A stretch of DNA of 64,000 nucleotides from Nocardia arthritidis (GTDB lineage: Bacteria > Actinomycetota > Actinomycetes > Mycobacteriales > Mycobacteriaceae). The notes under the pieces were generated by a model. The model made no database searches, was not told the origin of the DNA, and saw only the letters and a program-made list of their open reading frames with translations. The DNA is taken from contig NZ_CP046172.1 in assembly GCF_011801145.1 (NCBI RefSeq), forward strand, positions 124,001 to 188,000, in the 5' to 3' direction. Numbering within the stretch: position 1 is the first letter of the stretch; every line of letters starts with the position of its first letter. Shown here piece by piece: positions 35,740-44,341 of the stretch. Position numbers and translations under genes: made by a program.

Positions 35740-38463
35740 CTATCGGTTGGTGGTGTGGCCCGAGGGGATGGCGACGCCGGGAGTCGGAGGTGGTGTCGGC
35801 GTCGATGCGGTGCTCGGCGCGACCGTGCCCGGCTGTGACGATGAACGATCTTGCGGTGCATCGCGTTCCGGCGTCGCTTTGGCCGGTGCGCTTTGGTCCG
35901 CGATCGAGCCCGGCGCGGGCACTTCGTCGTGCTGAGCTGAATCCTGCTGCGGCACAATATCTTCGGTGGCGAACGATGACTCGGCGGGCTTCTGCTCATC
36001 GGGCGGGGTGACCGTCGCGGGCGGAAGGCTACCGCTCCGCGTGGCCGCGTGGTCGGATACGGAATCCGAGTTAGCTGTCGGTCGGGCCGGAACATAGTGT
36101 GGAGCAACGCTTCCAGATGTCGACAGACCGGTGGGGACATTCGCGCCGAGCGTGGCCGGACCGAGGCGGACCGAGACGGGCTCGATTGCCGAGTCCGCGG
36201 TGTCGGATTGCGCCGGGGCATCTTGTGCGGTCGACGACTCTGGTGCGGTTGCCTCGTCGGATTGGGGCGAATCAGGTTGTGCGGCAGGCGGTTCAGGTGC
36301 GGCGGCCGGTCCTGGTTGTGCGGGCGGGGTTTGCGCTCCGGGATTCCCGGTCGGTGCGACACCGCCGTTCTCGGCCCCCGGTGCGGCGCTACCCGGCGAG
36401 GCCGAACCACGCTGCGCTGGTTCGGATCCTCCGCCGGGTCGGATCGAATTCGGTTGTGCGGCAGTCGGACCAGGAGCGATGGGTGCATTCGGGCGCGGTG
36501 CGGTCACCGGTCCGGGAACGGTGGGCGGGACCGAACCGGGTCGAGGGGAAGCTCCGGCATTCGGGCTCGCCACGAGTGGGGGCACAGCAGCTGATCCGGG
36601 AGCCACGGACGAGGTCGGTGCGGATTGGGCGGATCCGACGTTCGGATTCGCGCGGGGTGAGGGCGCAGTGGCCGGTCCCGGCGTGGTGGGCGAGATTGCG
36701 CCGGATCGGGGGTCCACTACAGCATTTGGGCTAGCCGTTCCGACTGAGGGGGCGGTGGTGGATTTGGGGGCGGGGTTGAGTCCGGCCTGTGGGGTGGTAG
36801 CCGATTGTGGGGCCGGTCCGGTATTCGGCACGCCGACCGGGGGCGCGGCGGCAGGTAGTTGAGGTGTTGCGTCGGATCCGGCGGCGGGTTGTGGAGCGGG
36901 TCCGGAATTCGGCGTGCCGACCGCAGGTGCGGTGGCAGGTGGTTGAGCCGTTGCGTCGGATCCGGACTCGGCCGCGGTGGCCGGTTGTGGGGCGGGTCCG
37001 GTGTTCGGTGTGCCGACTGCGGTGGCAGGTGGTTGAGGTGTTGAGCCGGATCCGCCCTCGGGTGCGGCGGCCGATTGCGCGGCGGAATCGGGTTGGGGTG
37101 TAACTGCTTGTGGGGCAGCGGGTTCCGGGGTGGTGCGGCCGGGGACGGAGCGGCCGGAGGGGTCGCCCTGTGCGTCGGGGATGAGTTGGAGGAGGGTGGA
37201 GAAGTCGACTACCTGGGCGCCGAGGGTTGGGGTCGCGATAATGACGCCGTTGGTGAAGAGCCGGTAGAGGCCCGCGTGTCCCGGTAGCGACATCTCGGGG
37301 CCGAGTGGTGTGCCGACGCTGCTGTTCGGGCCGCCGATCCTGCGGTATTCGACCTCGATCGGAGATTCGATGCCGGAACGCGGATCCGGTGTGCCGCTTG
37401 GTACTTCGCGGCCGGCGAGTTCGCCGGGTGTCGGACCGACGGCGAAGGCGCCGATATCGGCCGGGCTGCCGCCGTCGGGTGCGGCGGAGTATTCCGAGCG
37501 CAGGATCCGGCCCTCGCGCAGCAATACGGTTCCGGCGGTGGCGGCGACCGCTGCGGCCGAGCGCGCATCCTCCTTCGCGGTGCCGGGATACATCTGGCAG
37601 TCGTCGGTGTCGCAGGTCTGCGCGTACGAATACCGTTGTTCGGCAAGGGCATACGAGCGGGCGGCGATGGCCTGCGCGCGCAGCGCCTCGACCCCGCCCT
37701 GATCGGCCCAGTTGGCCAATACCTCGGCGGGCACCACGCCGAGCAGATAGTCCTCGACCACCACCTGATTGACGGTGCGTGCCTCGCCATTGTCCATGGC
37801 GACACCGAGCGCGCCGCGGTATTCGCCGCCGCCGCACAGCTTCAGGTGCTCGGCCGCCGGGCGTCCGGGTCCGGGATCCATCGGATAGGCCCACGGATCG
37901 TCGGTGGTGGCCTGCCAGACGGTATCGCCGTCGCAGCCGACGGTGACGACAACGTTGGCCCGCCCATCGGGCAGCGCGGTGAGGTGAGCGGTCTGGTCCG
38001 GGTTCAGCATCCGGCCAGCGACCCGTAGCCCCGCCTCCGCGTACGTATCGAGTGCGCTGCCGTCGCGGCCCATCAACCGCACCCGCACCGGAACATCCGG
38101 CACCGTACCGAGCGCGGCGCCCGGATAGTAGTGGTCGAGGATGTGCTCGGCGGTCCAGCCCTGGACGGCGCTGTCGAATGCGCCGACCTGACTCATGCCG
38201 CGGCCGTGCCCGTAGCCCGCCGCGCCGCGCAACAGCGGCGAATCGGGGTGCCACCAGAGCAGTACGGTGCCGGTGAGCAGCACGGTTCCGCCGGTGATCA
38301 GGGCAGGTGTGAGTCGCGGCAGGCCGGGCGTGCGCCGCCCGAGCGGGGCGAGTGTCACGCGCGAGAGCCACGCGAGGTCCGGGCGCGACCATCCGGCGGG
38401 CCGCGCCGCGCGCCCGCGTAGTCGGTCCTTCTCGTCCCCGTTCCGGTGCTGCCTGCCTCGCAT
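35740..38463 (-). CDS. SpoIID/LytB-domain cell-wall protein with long Pro/Ala-rich tail
   Basis: 907 aa. A basic N-terminus, one transmembrane helix (residues ~52-72), then a SpoIID domain. Key features are GRGMSQVGA, VVEDYLLGVVPAEV with candidate catalytic Glu247, AQAIAARSYAL, and TCDTDDC (C284, C289), a Cys pair that could bind zinc. Family members are lytic transglycosylases acting on peptide-free glycan strands. Residues ~435-907 are low complexity, rich in Pro, Ala, Thr, Gln and Ser, with repeats such as VGTPNTGPAPQ. It is divergent from the amidase gene, with a 226-bp gap. Confidence 0.85.
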   Translation of the reverse strand: MRGRQHRNGDEKDRLRGRAARPAGWSRPDLAWLSRVTLAPLGRRTPGLPRLTPALITGGTVLLTGTVLLWWHPDSPLLRGAAGYGHGRGMSQVGAFDSAVQGWTAEHILDHYYPGAALGTVPDVPVRVRLMGRDGSALDTYAEAGLRVAGRMLNPDQTAHLTALPDGRANVVVTVGCDGDTVWQATTDDPWAYPMDPGPGRPAAEHLKLCGGGEYRGALGVAMDNGEARTVNQVVVEDYLLGVVPAEVLANWADQGGVEALRAQAIAARSYALAEQRYSYAQTCDTDDCQMYPGTAKEDARSAAAVAATAGTVLLREGRILRSEYSAAPDGGSPADIGAFAVGPTPGELAGREVPSGTPDPRSGIESPIEVEYRRIGGPNSSVGTPLGPEMSLPGHAGLYRLFTNGVIIATPTLGAQVVDFSTLLQLIPDAQGDPSGRSVPGRTTPEPAAPQAVTPQPDSAAQSAAAPEGGSGSTPQPPATAVGTPNTGPAPQPATAAESGSDATAQPPATAPAVGTPNSGPAPQPAAGSDATPQLPAAAPPVGVPNTGPAPQSATTPQAGLNPAPKSTTAPSVGTASPNAVVDPRSGAISPTTPGPATAPSPRANPNVGSAQSAPTSSVAPGSAAVPPLVASPNAGASPRPGSVPPTVPGPVTAPRPNAPIAPGPTAAQPNSIRPGGGSEPAQRGSASPGSAAPGAENGGVAPTGNPGAQTPPAQPGPAAAPEPPAAQPDSPQSDEATAPESSTAQDAPAQSDTADSAIEPVSVRLGPATLGANVPTGLSTSGSVAPHYVPARPTANSDSVSDHAATRSGSLPPATVTPPDEQKPAESSFATEDIVPQQDSAQHDEVPAPGSIADQSAPAKATPERDAPQDRSSSQPGTVAPSTASTPTPPPTPGVAIPSGHTTNR

Positions 38464-38563
38464 CCGTTCACTCCCACGGTTTTCCAGGACCGGCCGGGTT
38501 TGCTACCTGTCGGCATGTCGCCCAGCACCGTCGCCACTCGAGAGCTACATTCGAGCAATTGAA

Positions 38564-38584
38564 TAAACCTCAATCAGAGGTTTA
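38564..38584. promoter_or_regulatory. 8-bp inverted repeat in the spoIID/amidase gap
   Basis: TAAACCTC (38564-38571), spacer AATCA, GAGGTTTA (38577-38584). Near it, GTGAC occurs twice (38591-38604). Shared regulation of the divergent pair is plausible. Confidence 0.45.
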
Positions 38585-38689
38585 GCATATGTGACAGTTG
38601 TGACTAAAGTGATCTTTGATGCGTCCGGCGCGACCCTATTTTTCGCGACCGAGACGACAGCAGGCGCAGCGATCACTGGTTCGACCTGA

Positions 38690-41098
38690 ATGGAGACGCG
38701 CGTGCCGTACCGAAAATCGAAACGTTCCTACGTGCTCCCGGTGGTCACCACGCTCGCGGTAGCGGCCCCGCTCGCGACCCTCACGCTGAGCGATTCGTCC
38801 GACTACCGCACCACCACCGATTCCGGTATCGCGGCGGTACCAGCTCAACTCGCCGAGGTGGTGCTCAGCCAGGCGCCCGATATCGTGCTCCCATTGCGCG
38901 AGCTGACCGGCCTGAACCTGCCCGATCTGCATCTGTCCGATCTGCGGATGCTGCCGCTGCCGACCTCCATCCCGGTGCCCGCGGGTATTCCGGTGCCGCC
39001 GGGTATCGAGCTGCCAACGGAAATCCCACTGCCGAGGCTGAATCCCCCACAGGCCCAAGCTAATCCGAGCCCCGCCCCGGCGCCGAACGCGAATTCCGGT
39101 CAGCCCGGGTCGATTTCTCCGCAGGCCGGGCAGTCCGCGCCCCAAGCCGGGCAGTCCGCGCCCCAAGCCGGGCAGTCCGCACCGCAGGCCGGGCAGTCCG
39201 TGCCTCAGGCCGGGCAGCCCGCACAGCAGGCCGGGCAGTCCGCCCCGCAGGTCGGGCAAGCCGCCCCGCAGGTCGGGCAATCCGCACAGCAGGCCGGGCA
39301 GTCCGCCCCGCAGGTCGACCAAGCCGCACCGCAGACCGGACAACCCATACCGCAGACCGTGCAGCCCGCGCCCAGGCAACCCGCCAAAGCCCCTGCGGTC
39401 CAATACATTTCCGATAGCACCCAGCTGGCACCCGGCACAACGCCGGACACTCCGGCCCTCGCGCCGGGCGCGATACCGCCCGACCTGCTGAACAAGGTCG
39501 GCGCCCAGGTGAAGGAACTCACCAGGGATAAGCCGTTCAGCGTCGTCGCGCTCACCGCGCCGACCCTGGCCGACACTACCGCGCTGATTCGCGCCAAACA
39601 GTCCGACGGCACCTGGGGTCCCTGGTTCAACACCGAATCGGTGGACACCCGGCGCGCCGATCGCGGCCCGGCCGACCGCACCACCGGCACCGAGCCGATC
39701 TACGTCGGCAACACCAACGCAGTGCAGATCCTGGTGACGCGCAAGCAGGCGGCCGCACAGGTCCCGCCCGCGCCGCAGCTGCCGCTCACCGATCCGGTGG
39801 TGCCACCGCCGCCCGTGCCGGCACCGGCCGCCGCGCGCGGTGACGACCCGGCTCAGCTCGGCGCGGCCGCGCTCAAGGCGGTGTTGATCGATCCGGGCCG
39901 CGGCGCGATCGATGCCGCCCTCTCCGATGTCGCGGGCGCGCTGCCCGGCGGCGGGCCGAATGTGATCAGCCGCGCGCAGTGGGGCGCCGACGAATCCATC
40001 CGCTGCGAAAACCCCACCTACGACGATCATCTCGGCGGTATCACGGTGCATCACACCGCCGGACGCAATGACTACGGCAAGGCCGAATCCGCCGCCATCG
40101 TCCGGGCGATCTACACCTATCACGCGAAAACGCTCGGCTGGTGCGATATCGGCTACAACGCGCTCGTCGACAAGTACGGCCAGATCTTCGAGGGCCGCTA
40201 CGGTGGGCTCGACCGCCCGGTGCAGGGCGCGCACGCGGGCGGCTTCAACGAGAACACCTCGGGTGTCGCGCTGATGGGCAATCACGAATCCGAGCCGCCG
40301 ACCGATGCGGCGCTCAACGCGATCGGCCAGTTCATCGGCTGGCGGGCCAAGATGGCCGGGCTCGATCCCAAGGCCAATACCACCATGTATTCCGAGGGCA
40401 CCGAGTTCACCTCTTACGCCCAGGGCCAGGCGGTGCAGCTGCCGATCGTGTTCGCGCACCGCGACGTCGGCAACACCAGCTGCCCCGGTGACGCGGCCTA
40501 CGCGCTGATGGATCGCATCCGCGATATCGCCGCGAGCGTCGTCGCCGGCGCGCCCGCCGCAGCACCGAAACCTGTTGATCCGCTGCCTGATTCGAGTGGT
40601 CCGGCACCGAGCCAGCCCGATCAGCCCGCGCCGCGACAGCGGACCGGCCAGCCGGATCTGACCGCGCTGGCCGCGCTCACCGCCAAGCTGCTCGGCATGG
40701 TCAACGACAACCTCGTCGCCAGGCACTGGTCCGAGCGCGGCGGCGCGAACGGACCGCTCGGCGCGCCGCAATCCGAGGTGCTGCCCGCGGCGCAGGGCCA
40801 GCAGTACGCGAAGTTCGTCAACGGTTACGTCTACACGACGCCGACCGGGCAGGTCTTCGAGGTGGCCGGGGCGATCCTCGACCGATTCCTCCAACTCGGC
40901 GCGGACGCCGGTGTCCTCGGCCTGCCGTTGAGCAACGCCTACCCGGTCCCGGACGGCTTGCGCTCGGACTTCCAGAACGGCTCGCTGATCCTCAACCAGG
41001 TGACCGGCCTTGTCAGCACGGTTTGGAAAACCTACAACGACACCTATCAGCAGGAAAAGGGCAACAACCCAACCGCAACGCCCGCTCCGGCGAAGTGA
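38690..41098 (+). CDS. secreted N-acetylmuramoyl-L-alanine amidase with PGRP domain and LGFP repeats
   Basis: 802 aa. A signal peptide or anchor comes first, then a repetitive linker, a PGRP/amidase_2 domain (residues ~424-620) and LGFP repeats (residues ~680-780). Zinc ligands of the PGRP site are visible: H454 in HHTAG, H590 and C598 in AHRDVGNTSCPG. The domain cleaves the bond between muramic acid and L-alanine; LGFP repeats are thought to bind arabinogalactan. Mycobacterial Rv3811 occupies the same position. A GTG at 38702 with GGAG in front is a possible true start. It converges with nothing and is divergent from the SpoIID-like gene. Confidence 0.88.
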   Translation: METRVPYRKSKRSYVLPVVTTLAVAAPLATLTLSDSSDYRTTTDSGIAAVPAQLAEVVLSQAPDIVLPLRELTGLNLPDLHLSDLRMLPLPTSIPVPAGIPVPPGIELPTEIPLPRLNPPQAQANPSPAPAPNANSGQPGSISPQAGQSAPQAGQSAPQAGQSAPQAGQSVPQAGQPAQQAGQSAPQVGQAAPQVGQSAQQAGQSAPQVDQAAPQTGQPIPQTVQPAPRQPAKAPAVQYISDSTQLAPGTTPDTPALAPGAIPPDLLNKVGAQVKELTRDKPFSVVALTAPTLADTTALIRAKQSDGTWGPWFNTESVDTRRADRGPADRTTGTEPIYVGNTNAVQILVTRKQAAAQVPPAPQLPLTDPVVPPPPVPAPAAARGDDPAQLGAAALKAVLIDPGRGAIDAALSDVAGALPGGGPNVISRAQWGADESIRCENPTYDDHLGGITVHHTAGRNDYGKAESAAIVRAIYTYHAKTLGWCDIGYNALVDKYGQIFEGRYGGLDRPVQGAHAGGFNENTSGVALMGNHESEPPTDAALNAIGQFIGWRAKMAGLDPKANTTMYSEGTEFTSYAQGQAVQLPIVFAHRDVGNTSCPGDAAYALMDRIRDIAASVVAGAPAAAPKPVDPLPDSSGPAPSQPDQPAPRQRTGQPDLTALAALTAKLLGMVNDNLVARHWSERGGANGPLGAPQSEVLPAAQGQQYAKFVNGYVYTTPTGQVFEVAGAILDRFLQLGADAGVLGLPLSNAYPVPDGLRSDFQNGSLILNQVTGLVSTVWKTYNDTYQQEKGNNPTATPAPAK
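39122..39373 (+). repeat. 12 tandem 21-bp repeats encoding a heptad linker
   Basis: Twelve in-frame copies of a 21-bp unit encode QAGQSAP-type heptads (variants QVGQAAP, QTGQPIP, QVDQAAP). Copies early in the array are nearly identical at DNA level, so recent slippage or unequal crossing over is likely. The array forms a Gln/Pro/Gly linker before the amidase domain. Confidence 0.93.
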
Positions 41099-41131
41099 AT
41101 TCGGTTCGGCCGCACCAGTATTGATCCCGTA

Positions 41132-41162
41132 TCAGGCTCGGTCCGCAGCGGATCGAGCCTGA
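41132..41162. terminator. 15-bp stem-loop between convergent genes
   Basis: TCAGGCTCGGTCCGC (41132-41146) and GCGGATCGAGCCTGA (41148-41162) pair with one G-T wobble. It lies between the amidase gene and the convergent marR-like gene. No T-run follows, so it is a weak or Rho-assisted terminator. Confidence 0.65.
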
Positions 41163-41253
41163 CGCATATCCGGACGAGCCCGCCGAACCACCAAGTGCCA
41201 GAGCAAGTTCGGTGCACAACACGCGCACCGCAGATCGGCCGCGTGAGCGCCGG

Positions 41254-41760
41254 TCAGGCATCATCGGGCACCGCGTCGCCGAGGGATTCGGTGAGCGCGC
41301 GGAGCAATCCTGCGAGCTGGCCACGGGATTCGGTGTCGAGTGCGGCGAGCATGCGCTCCTCGTTTTCCAGATGGATGGGTAGCAGCTCGTCGACCAGCGC
41401 GCGGCCCGCCGGGGTGAGACGTACGCGAATCGCGCGCCGATCCTCGGGACACTGTGCGCGTTCGACCCAGCCCCGCGCCACCAGGCGGTCGATGCGGTTG
41501 GTGATCGCGCCCGAGGTGACCATGGCGACCTTGATGAGCGCGCCCGCGGTGAGCCCGTCGGCGCCGCCGGACCGGCGCAGCGTCGCTAGCACGTCGAACT
41601 CCCAGAACTCCATCTCGTATTTGGCGAAGAACTGCTTCAGGCCGTGTTCGAAGAGTCGGTTCAGCCGCTGGACCCGTCCGACCACCGCCATCGGCGAGGT
41701 GTCGACCTCGGGCCGCTCGCGCCTCCAGTGCGCCGTGAACAGGTCGATCGCATCGGCCAC
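41254..41760 (-). CDS. MarR-family regulator
   Basis: 168 aa with a GTG start at 41760. A winged helix (EFWEFDVLATLRR, then TSGAITNRIDRLVARGWVER and EDRRAIRVRLT) gives the MarR fold. It is divergent from an EamA transporter gene with duplicated ATATCTNAACATTGA boxes between them. It probably represses the transporter and responds to a small ligand. Confidence 0.92.
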   Translation of the reverse strand: MADAIDLFTAHWRRERPEVDTSPMAVVGRVQRLNRLFEHGLKQFFAKYEMEFWEFDVLATLRRSGGADGLTAGALIKVAMVTSGAITNRIDRLVARGWVERAQCPEDRRAIRVRLTPAGRALVDELLPIHLENEERMLAALDTESRGQLAGLLRALTESLGDAVPDDA

Positions 41761-41783
41761 GGCCCTCTCCTCTCGATAACCAA

Positions 41784-41847
41784 ATATCTGAACATTGATC
41801 TACTTGACGATGAGACATCTCAAGGAGTAGATATCTCAACATTGAGA
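41784..41847. promoter_or_regulatory. two MarR-box copies upstream of the EamA gene
   Basis: ATATCTGAACATTGA (41784-41798) and ATATCTCAACATTGA (41831-41845) are near-identical direct copies 47 bp apart. The second includes an inverted repeat TCTCAA-CA-TTGAGA (41834-41847). They lie between the divergent genes. Confidence 0.75.
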
Positions 41848-41869
41848 ATATCAATGAGGAGTCACCGAC

Positions 41870-42802
41870 ATGACCACACTCGCCGAGCGCACCGGATCCT
41901 CGGTCGCTGGCACCCTCGCCGTCACCGCGCTCACCCCGATCGTCTGGGGTTCGACCTACGCCGTCACCACGGAATTCCTGCCGCCGGAGCGCCCGCTGTT
42001 CACCGCGCTGATGCGCGCGCTGCCCGCGGGTCTCGCGCTGCTCGCGATCACCAGGACGCTGCCGCGCGGCGCGTGGCTCTGGCGCTCGGCGGCACTGGGC
42101 TTCCTGAATATCGGCGCCTTCTTTCCGCTGCTGTTCCTGGCCGCGTACCGGCTGCCCGGCGGCGTCGCCGGTGTACTCGGCGCGGTCGCCCCGGTGTTCG
42201 CGCTGCTGCTCGCGGTCGGCGTGCTGCGGGAAAAGCCCAACGGCCGCAAGCTGATCGCGGGCCTGATCGGCGTGTTCGGCGTCTCGCTGGTCGTCCTGCG
42301 GGCCAACGCTCAGCTCGACACCGTCGGCGTGCTCGCCGGACTGGCCGGTGCGGCGTCGATGGCCATGGGTACGGTACTCACCCAGCGCTGGGGGCGGCCC
42401 GACGGCGTCGGCCCGCTGGCGATAACCGGATGGCAGCTCACCGCGGGCGGCCTGTTCATCCTGCCGCTCGCCCTGCTCGTCGAGGGTGCGCCGCCCGCGC
42501 TGGACGGCCGGGCCATCGGCGGCTACCTGTACATCGGCGTGCTCGGCACCGCGGCGGCATACTGGCTCTGGTTCCGGGGCATTTCCAAGGTGCCCGCTAC
42601 CTCGGTCGCCTTCCTCGGCCTGCTCAGCCCGGTATCGGCGGCGGTGATCGGCTGGGTCGCGCTGGGTCAAGCGCTGAGCCCGCTACAGGTCGCCGGGATC
42701 GCCATCGCGCTCGGTAGCACCGTTGTCGGTCAGTTGGTGCGCAAGCCCGCGGTGGTCCGCCCAGCCGAACGGGCACTGGCCGACGCCGAGGTTGCTGTCT
42801 GA
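41870..42802 (+). CDS. EamA-family (DMT) transporter
   Basis: 310 aa with ten predicted membrane segments arranged as two repeated halves (PIVWGSTYAVTTEFLP at the start; a second copy of the fold after ~150 residues). DMT transporters export metabolites or drugs. The start ATG follows GAGGAG. It is under the divergent MarR regulator. The substrate is unknown. Confidence 0.9.
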   Translation: MTTLAERTGSSVAGTLAVTALTPIVWGSTYAVTTEFLPPERPLFTALMRALPAGLALLAITRTLPRGAWLWRSAALGFLNIGAFFPLLFLAAYRLPGGVAGVLGAVAPVFALLLAVGVLREKPNGRKLIAGLIGVFGVSLVVLRANAQLDTVGVLAGLAGAASMAMGTVLTQRWGRPDGVGPLAITGWQLTAGGLFILPLALLVEGAPPALDGRAIGGYLYIGVLGTAAAYWLWFRGISKVPATSVAFLGLLSPVSAAVIGWVALGQALSPLQVAGIAIALGSTVVGQLVRKPAVVRPAERALADAEVAV

Positions 42803-42817
42803 TAATTGGGCTTGACC

Positions 42818-42832
42818 TTGACGTTACGTCAA
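42818..42832. promoter_or_regulatory. inverted repeat in the MerR/TipA promoter region
   Basis: TTGACGT (42818-42824), T, ACGTCAA (42826-42832), a perfect 7-bp inverted repeat 44 bp before the start of the MerR-type gene. It fits a MerR dyad between promoter elements, probably autoregulatory. Confidence 0.7.
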
Positions 42833-42876
42833 CTTGCAAGCTGTATGCACCGACGAAATCGAAAGGAGGAACGGTC

Positions 42877-43635
42877 ATGAATAACGGGGAATGGTCCATT
42901 CAAGATCTGGCGAAGGCGGCCCGTACGACCAGCCGGACGCTGCGCCACTACGGCGAGCTCGGGCTGTTGCCACCGAGCCGGACCGGTACCAACGGCTACC
43001 GCTATTACGACCAGGACTCCTTGGTGCGGCTGCAACGAATCCTGCTGCTCCGCGAACTCGGCCTCGGCCTACCGGTCATCGCCGAGGTGCTCGCGGGCCA
43101 GCAGGACACCAGCGCCGCATTGCGTACGCACCTGGAATTGCTTCGGCAGGAACAGGATCGGATCCGGCGCCAGATCGAATCGGTCCAAACAACGCTGCAC
43201 AAGACGGAACGAGGTGAACAACTCATGGCGGCAGAGGTTTTCGACGGCTTCGACCACACCCGGTACAAGGATGAGGTGGTCGAGCGCTGGGGCAAGGACG
43301 CGTATGAGCGCGGCGACCGCTGGTGGCGTTCGATGTCGAAGGATGAGCAGAACGCGCACTTTCAAACGCACCTGGATATCGCGGCCGACTACGGCCGGAC
43401 GCATGCGGCCGGGCTCGCGCCCGACAGCGACGAGGTGCAGGCCATCGTGCAACGTCACTACGACTGGGTCGCCCTCGGCTGGCAGACCCCGATGCCGGAG
43501 CTGGACTATTTCGCCAACCTCGGCGAAATGTACGTAGCGGACCCGCGTTTCGCGGACAACTACGACAAGCACGGGGCGGGCACGGCCGAATTCGTCCGTG
43601 ACGCGATGAAGGCCTTCGTGGCTGCTAGGCGGTAA
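42877..43635 (+). CDS. MerR-family regulator with TipAS-like ligand domain
   Basis: 252 aa. Residues 1-70 form a MerR winged helix (SIQDLAKAARTTSRTLRHYGELGLLPPS). The C-terminal ~140 residues resemble the TipAS antibiotic-binding domain (HTRYKDEVVERWG, HFQTHLDIAADYGRT). Such proteins activate multidrug resistance genes or act as thiopeptide-inducible sensors. A MerR-type dyad lies upstream and a terminator after it, suggesting a single-gene unit that activates itself. A TipAL-only internal start was not assessed. Confidence 0.88.
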   Translation: MNNGEWSIQDLAKAARTTSRTLRHYGELGLLPPSRTGTNGYRYYDQDSLVRLQRILLLRELGLGLPVIAEVLAGQQDTSAALRTHLELLRQEQDRIRRQIESVQTTLHKTERGEQLMAAEVFDGFDHTRYKDEVVERWGKDAYERGDRWWRSMSKDEQNAHFQTHLDIAADYGRTHAAGLAPDSDEVQAIVQRHYDWVALGWQTPMPELDYFANLGEMYVADPRFADNYDKHGAGTAEFVRDAMKAFVAARR

Positions 43636-43669
43636 CCGGCACCCCGGTTGCCATCCGCCCGAGGGGAAC

Positions 43670-43700
43670 GCCCGCACAGCACGAGCTGTGCGGGCGCTTT
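43670..43700 (+). terminator. intrinsic terminator after the MerR/TipA gene
   Basis: GCCCGCACAGC (43670-43680) and GCTGTGCGGGC (43685-43695) form a perfect 11-bp stem with ACGA loop, followed by GCTTT. Confidence 0.85.
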
Positions 43701-43765
43701 CGCGTCCGGATAACGCCGGTCGTACGATCGGAAGTATCGGCCCAGCTGGGGAGGATGGCTTCACA

Positions 43766-44341
43766 ATGACGTATAGCTATTTACCCGCGCGACCGGACGT
43801 CCGGTTCCGTGTGCGCAGCGTCTTCGGTCCCGCGGCCGTGGCGCTCGGAATTCTCTTGGCGCTGAACAATTTCTGGGGCGCGCGCGGCGTCCTGTTCGGC
43901 ATGATCAGGAACGATCAGCATCTGGACCGATCGTTCGCGATCTTCGCGCTCGCGGGCGCGATCCTGCTCGGTGTCGCCCTCACCTACGGCGCCTTCCTGC
44001 TGGCGCTGCGGGATGATGCCGGGCGCTACACGATTCAGGTCGCGTCCGGCCTACAGGTGCTGGTCGCCGCGGTGGCGCTCATCTGCTCGCTGGTCGGCTA
44101 CCGGCCCGAGTACGGCATCGATTGGCTACCGAGTGGCCGGATCGCCTACGACATCTGGTGGGCGGCGTCGAACGGCCTGCCCGGTGAGCTGACCGCGCTG
44201 CTGCACAATGCCTGGCTGCCGAGCCTGATCAGCGGCGTCCCGGCGCTGCTCACCTTCCTCGTCACCGGATCCCGCAACACCGAGCGCTGGGTCGCACGCG
44301 GTCGCCCGAGCCGTTCGGTATTCGCGACGCGAACCTCATGA
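43766..44341 (+). CDS. membrane protein of unknown function
   Basis: 191 aa from the ATG at 43766. Four hydrophobic segments (around residues 25-45, 60-85, 95-115 and 160-180) predict a small polytopic membrane protein. No family recognised. The 3' end overlaps by 6 bp the 3' end of the convergent TetR gene at 44336. Confidence 0.65.
   Translation: MTYSYLPARPDVRFRVRSVFGPAAVALGILLALNNFWGARGVLFGMIRNDQHLDRSFAIFALAGAILLGVALTYGAFLLALRDDAGRYTIQVASGLQVLVAAVALICSLVGYRPEYGIDWLPSGRIAYDIWWAASNGLPGELTALLHNAWLPSLISGVPALLTFLVTGSRNTERWVARGRPSRSVFATRTS

Noticed and set aside
39122..39373. Twelve 21-bp repeats considered as a CRISPR array
   Set aside because: The units are contiguous with no spacers and encode in-frame heptads of the amidase.
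38636..40894. 752-aa open frame antisense to the amidase gene
   Set aside because: It is an Arg/Gly/Leu-rich shadow of the repetitive and GC-rich amidase sequence, with no RBS or domain.
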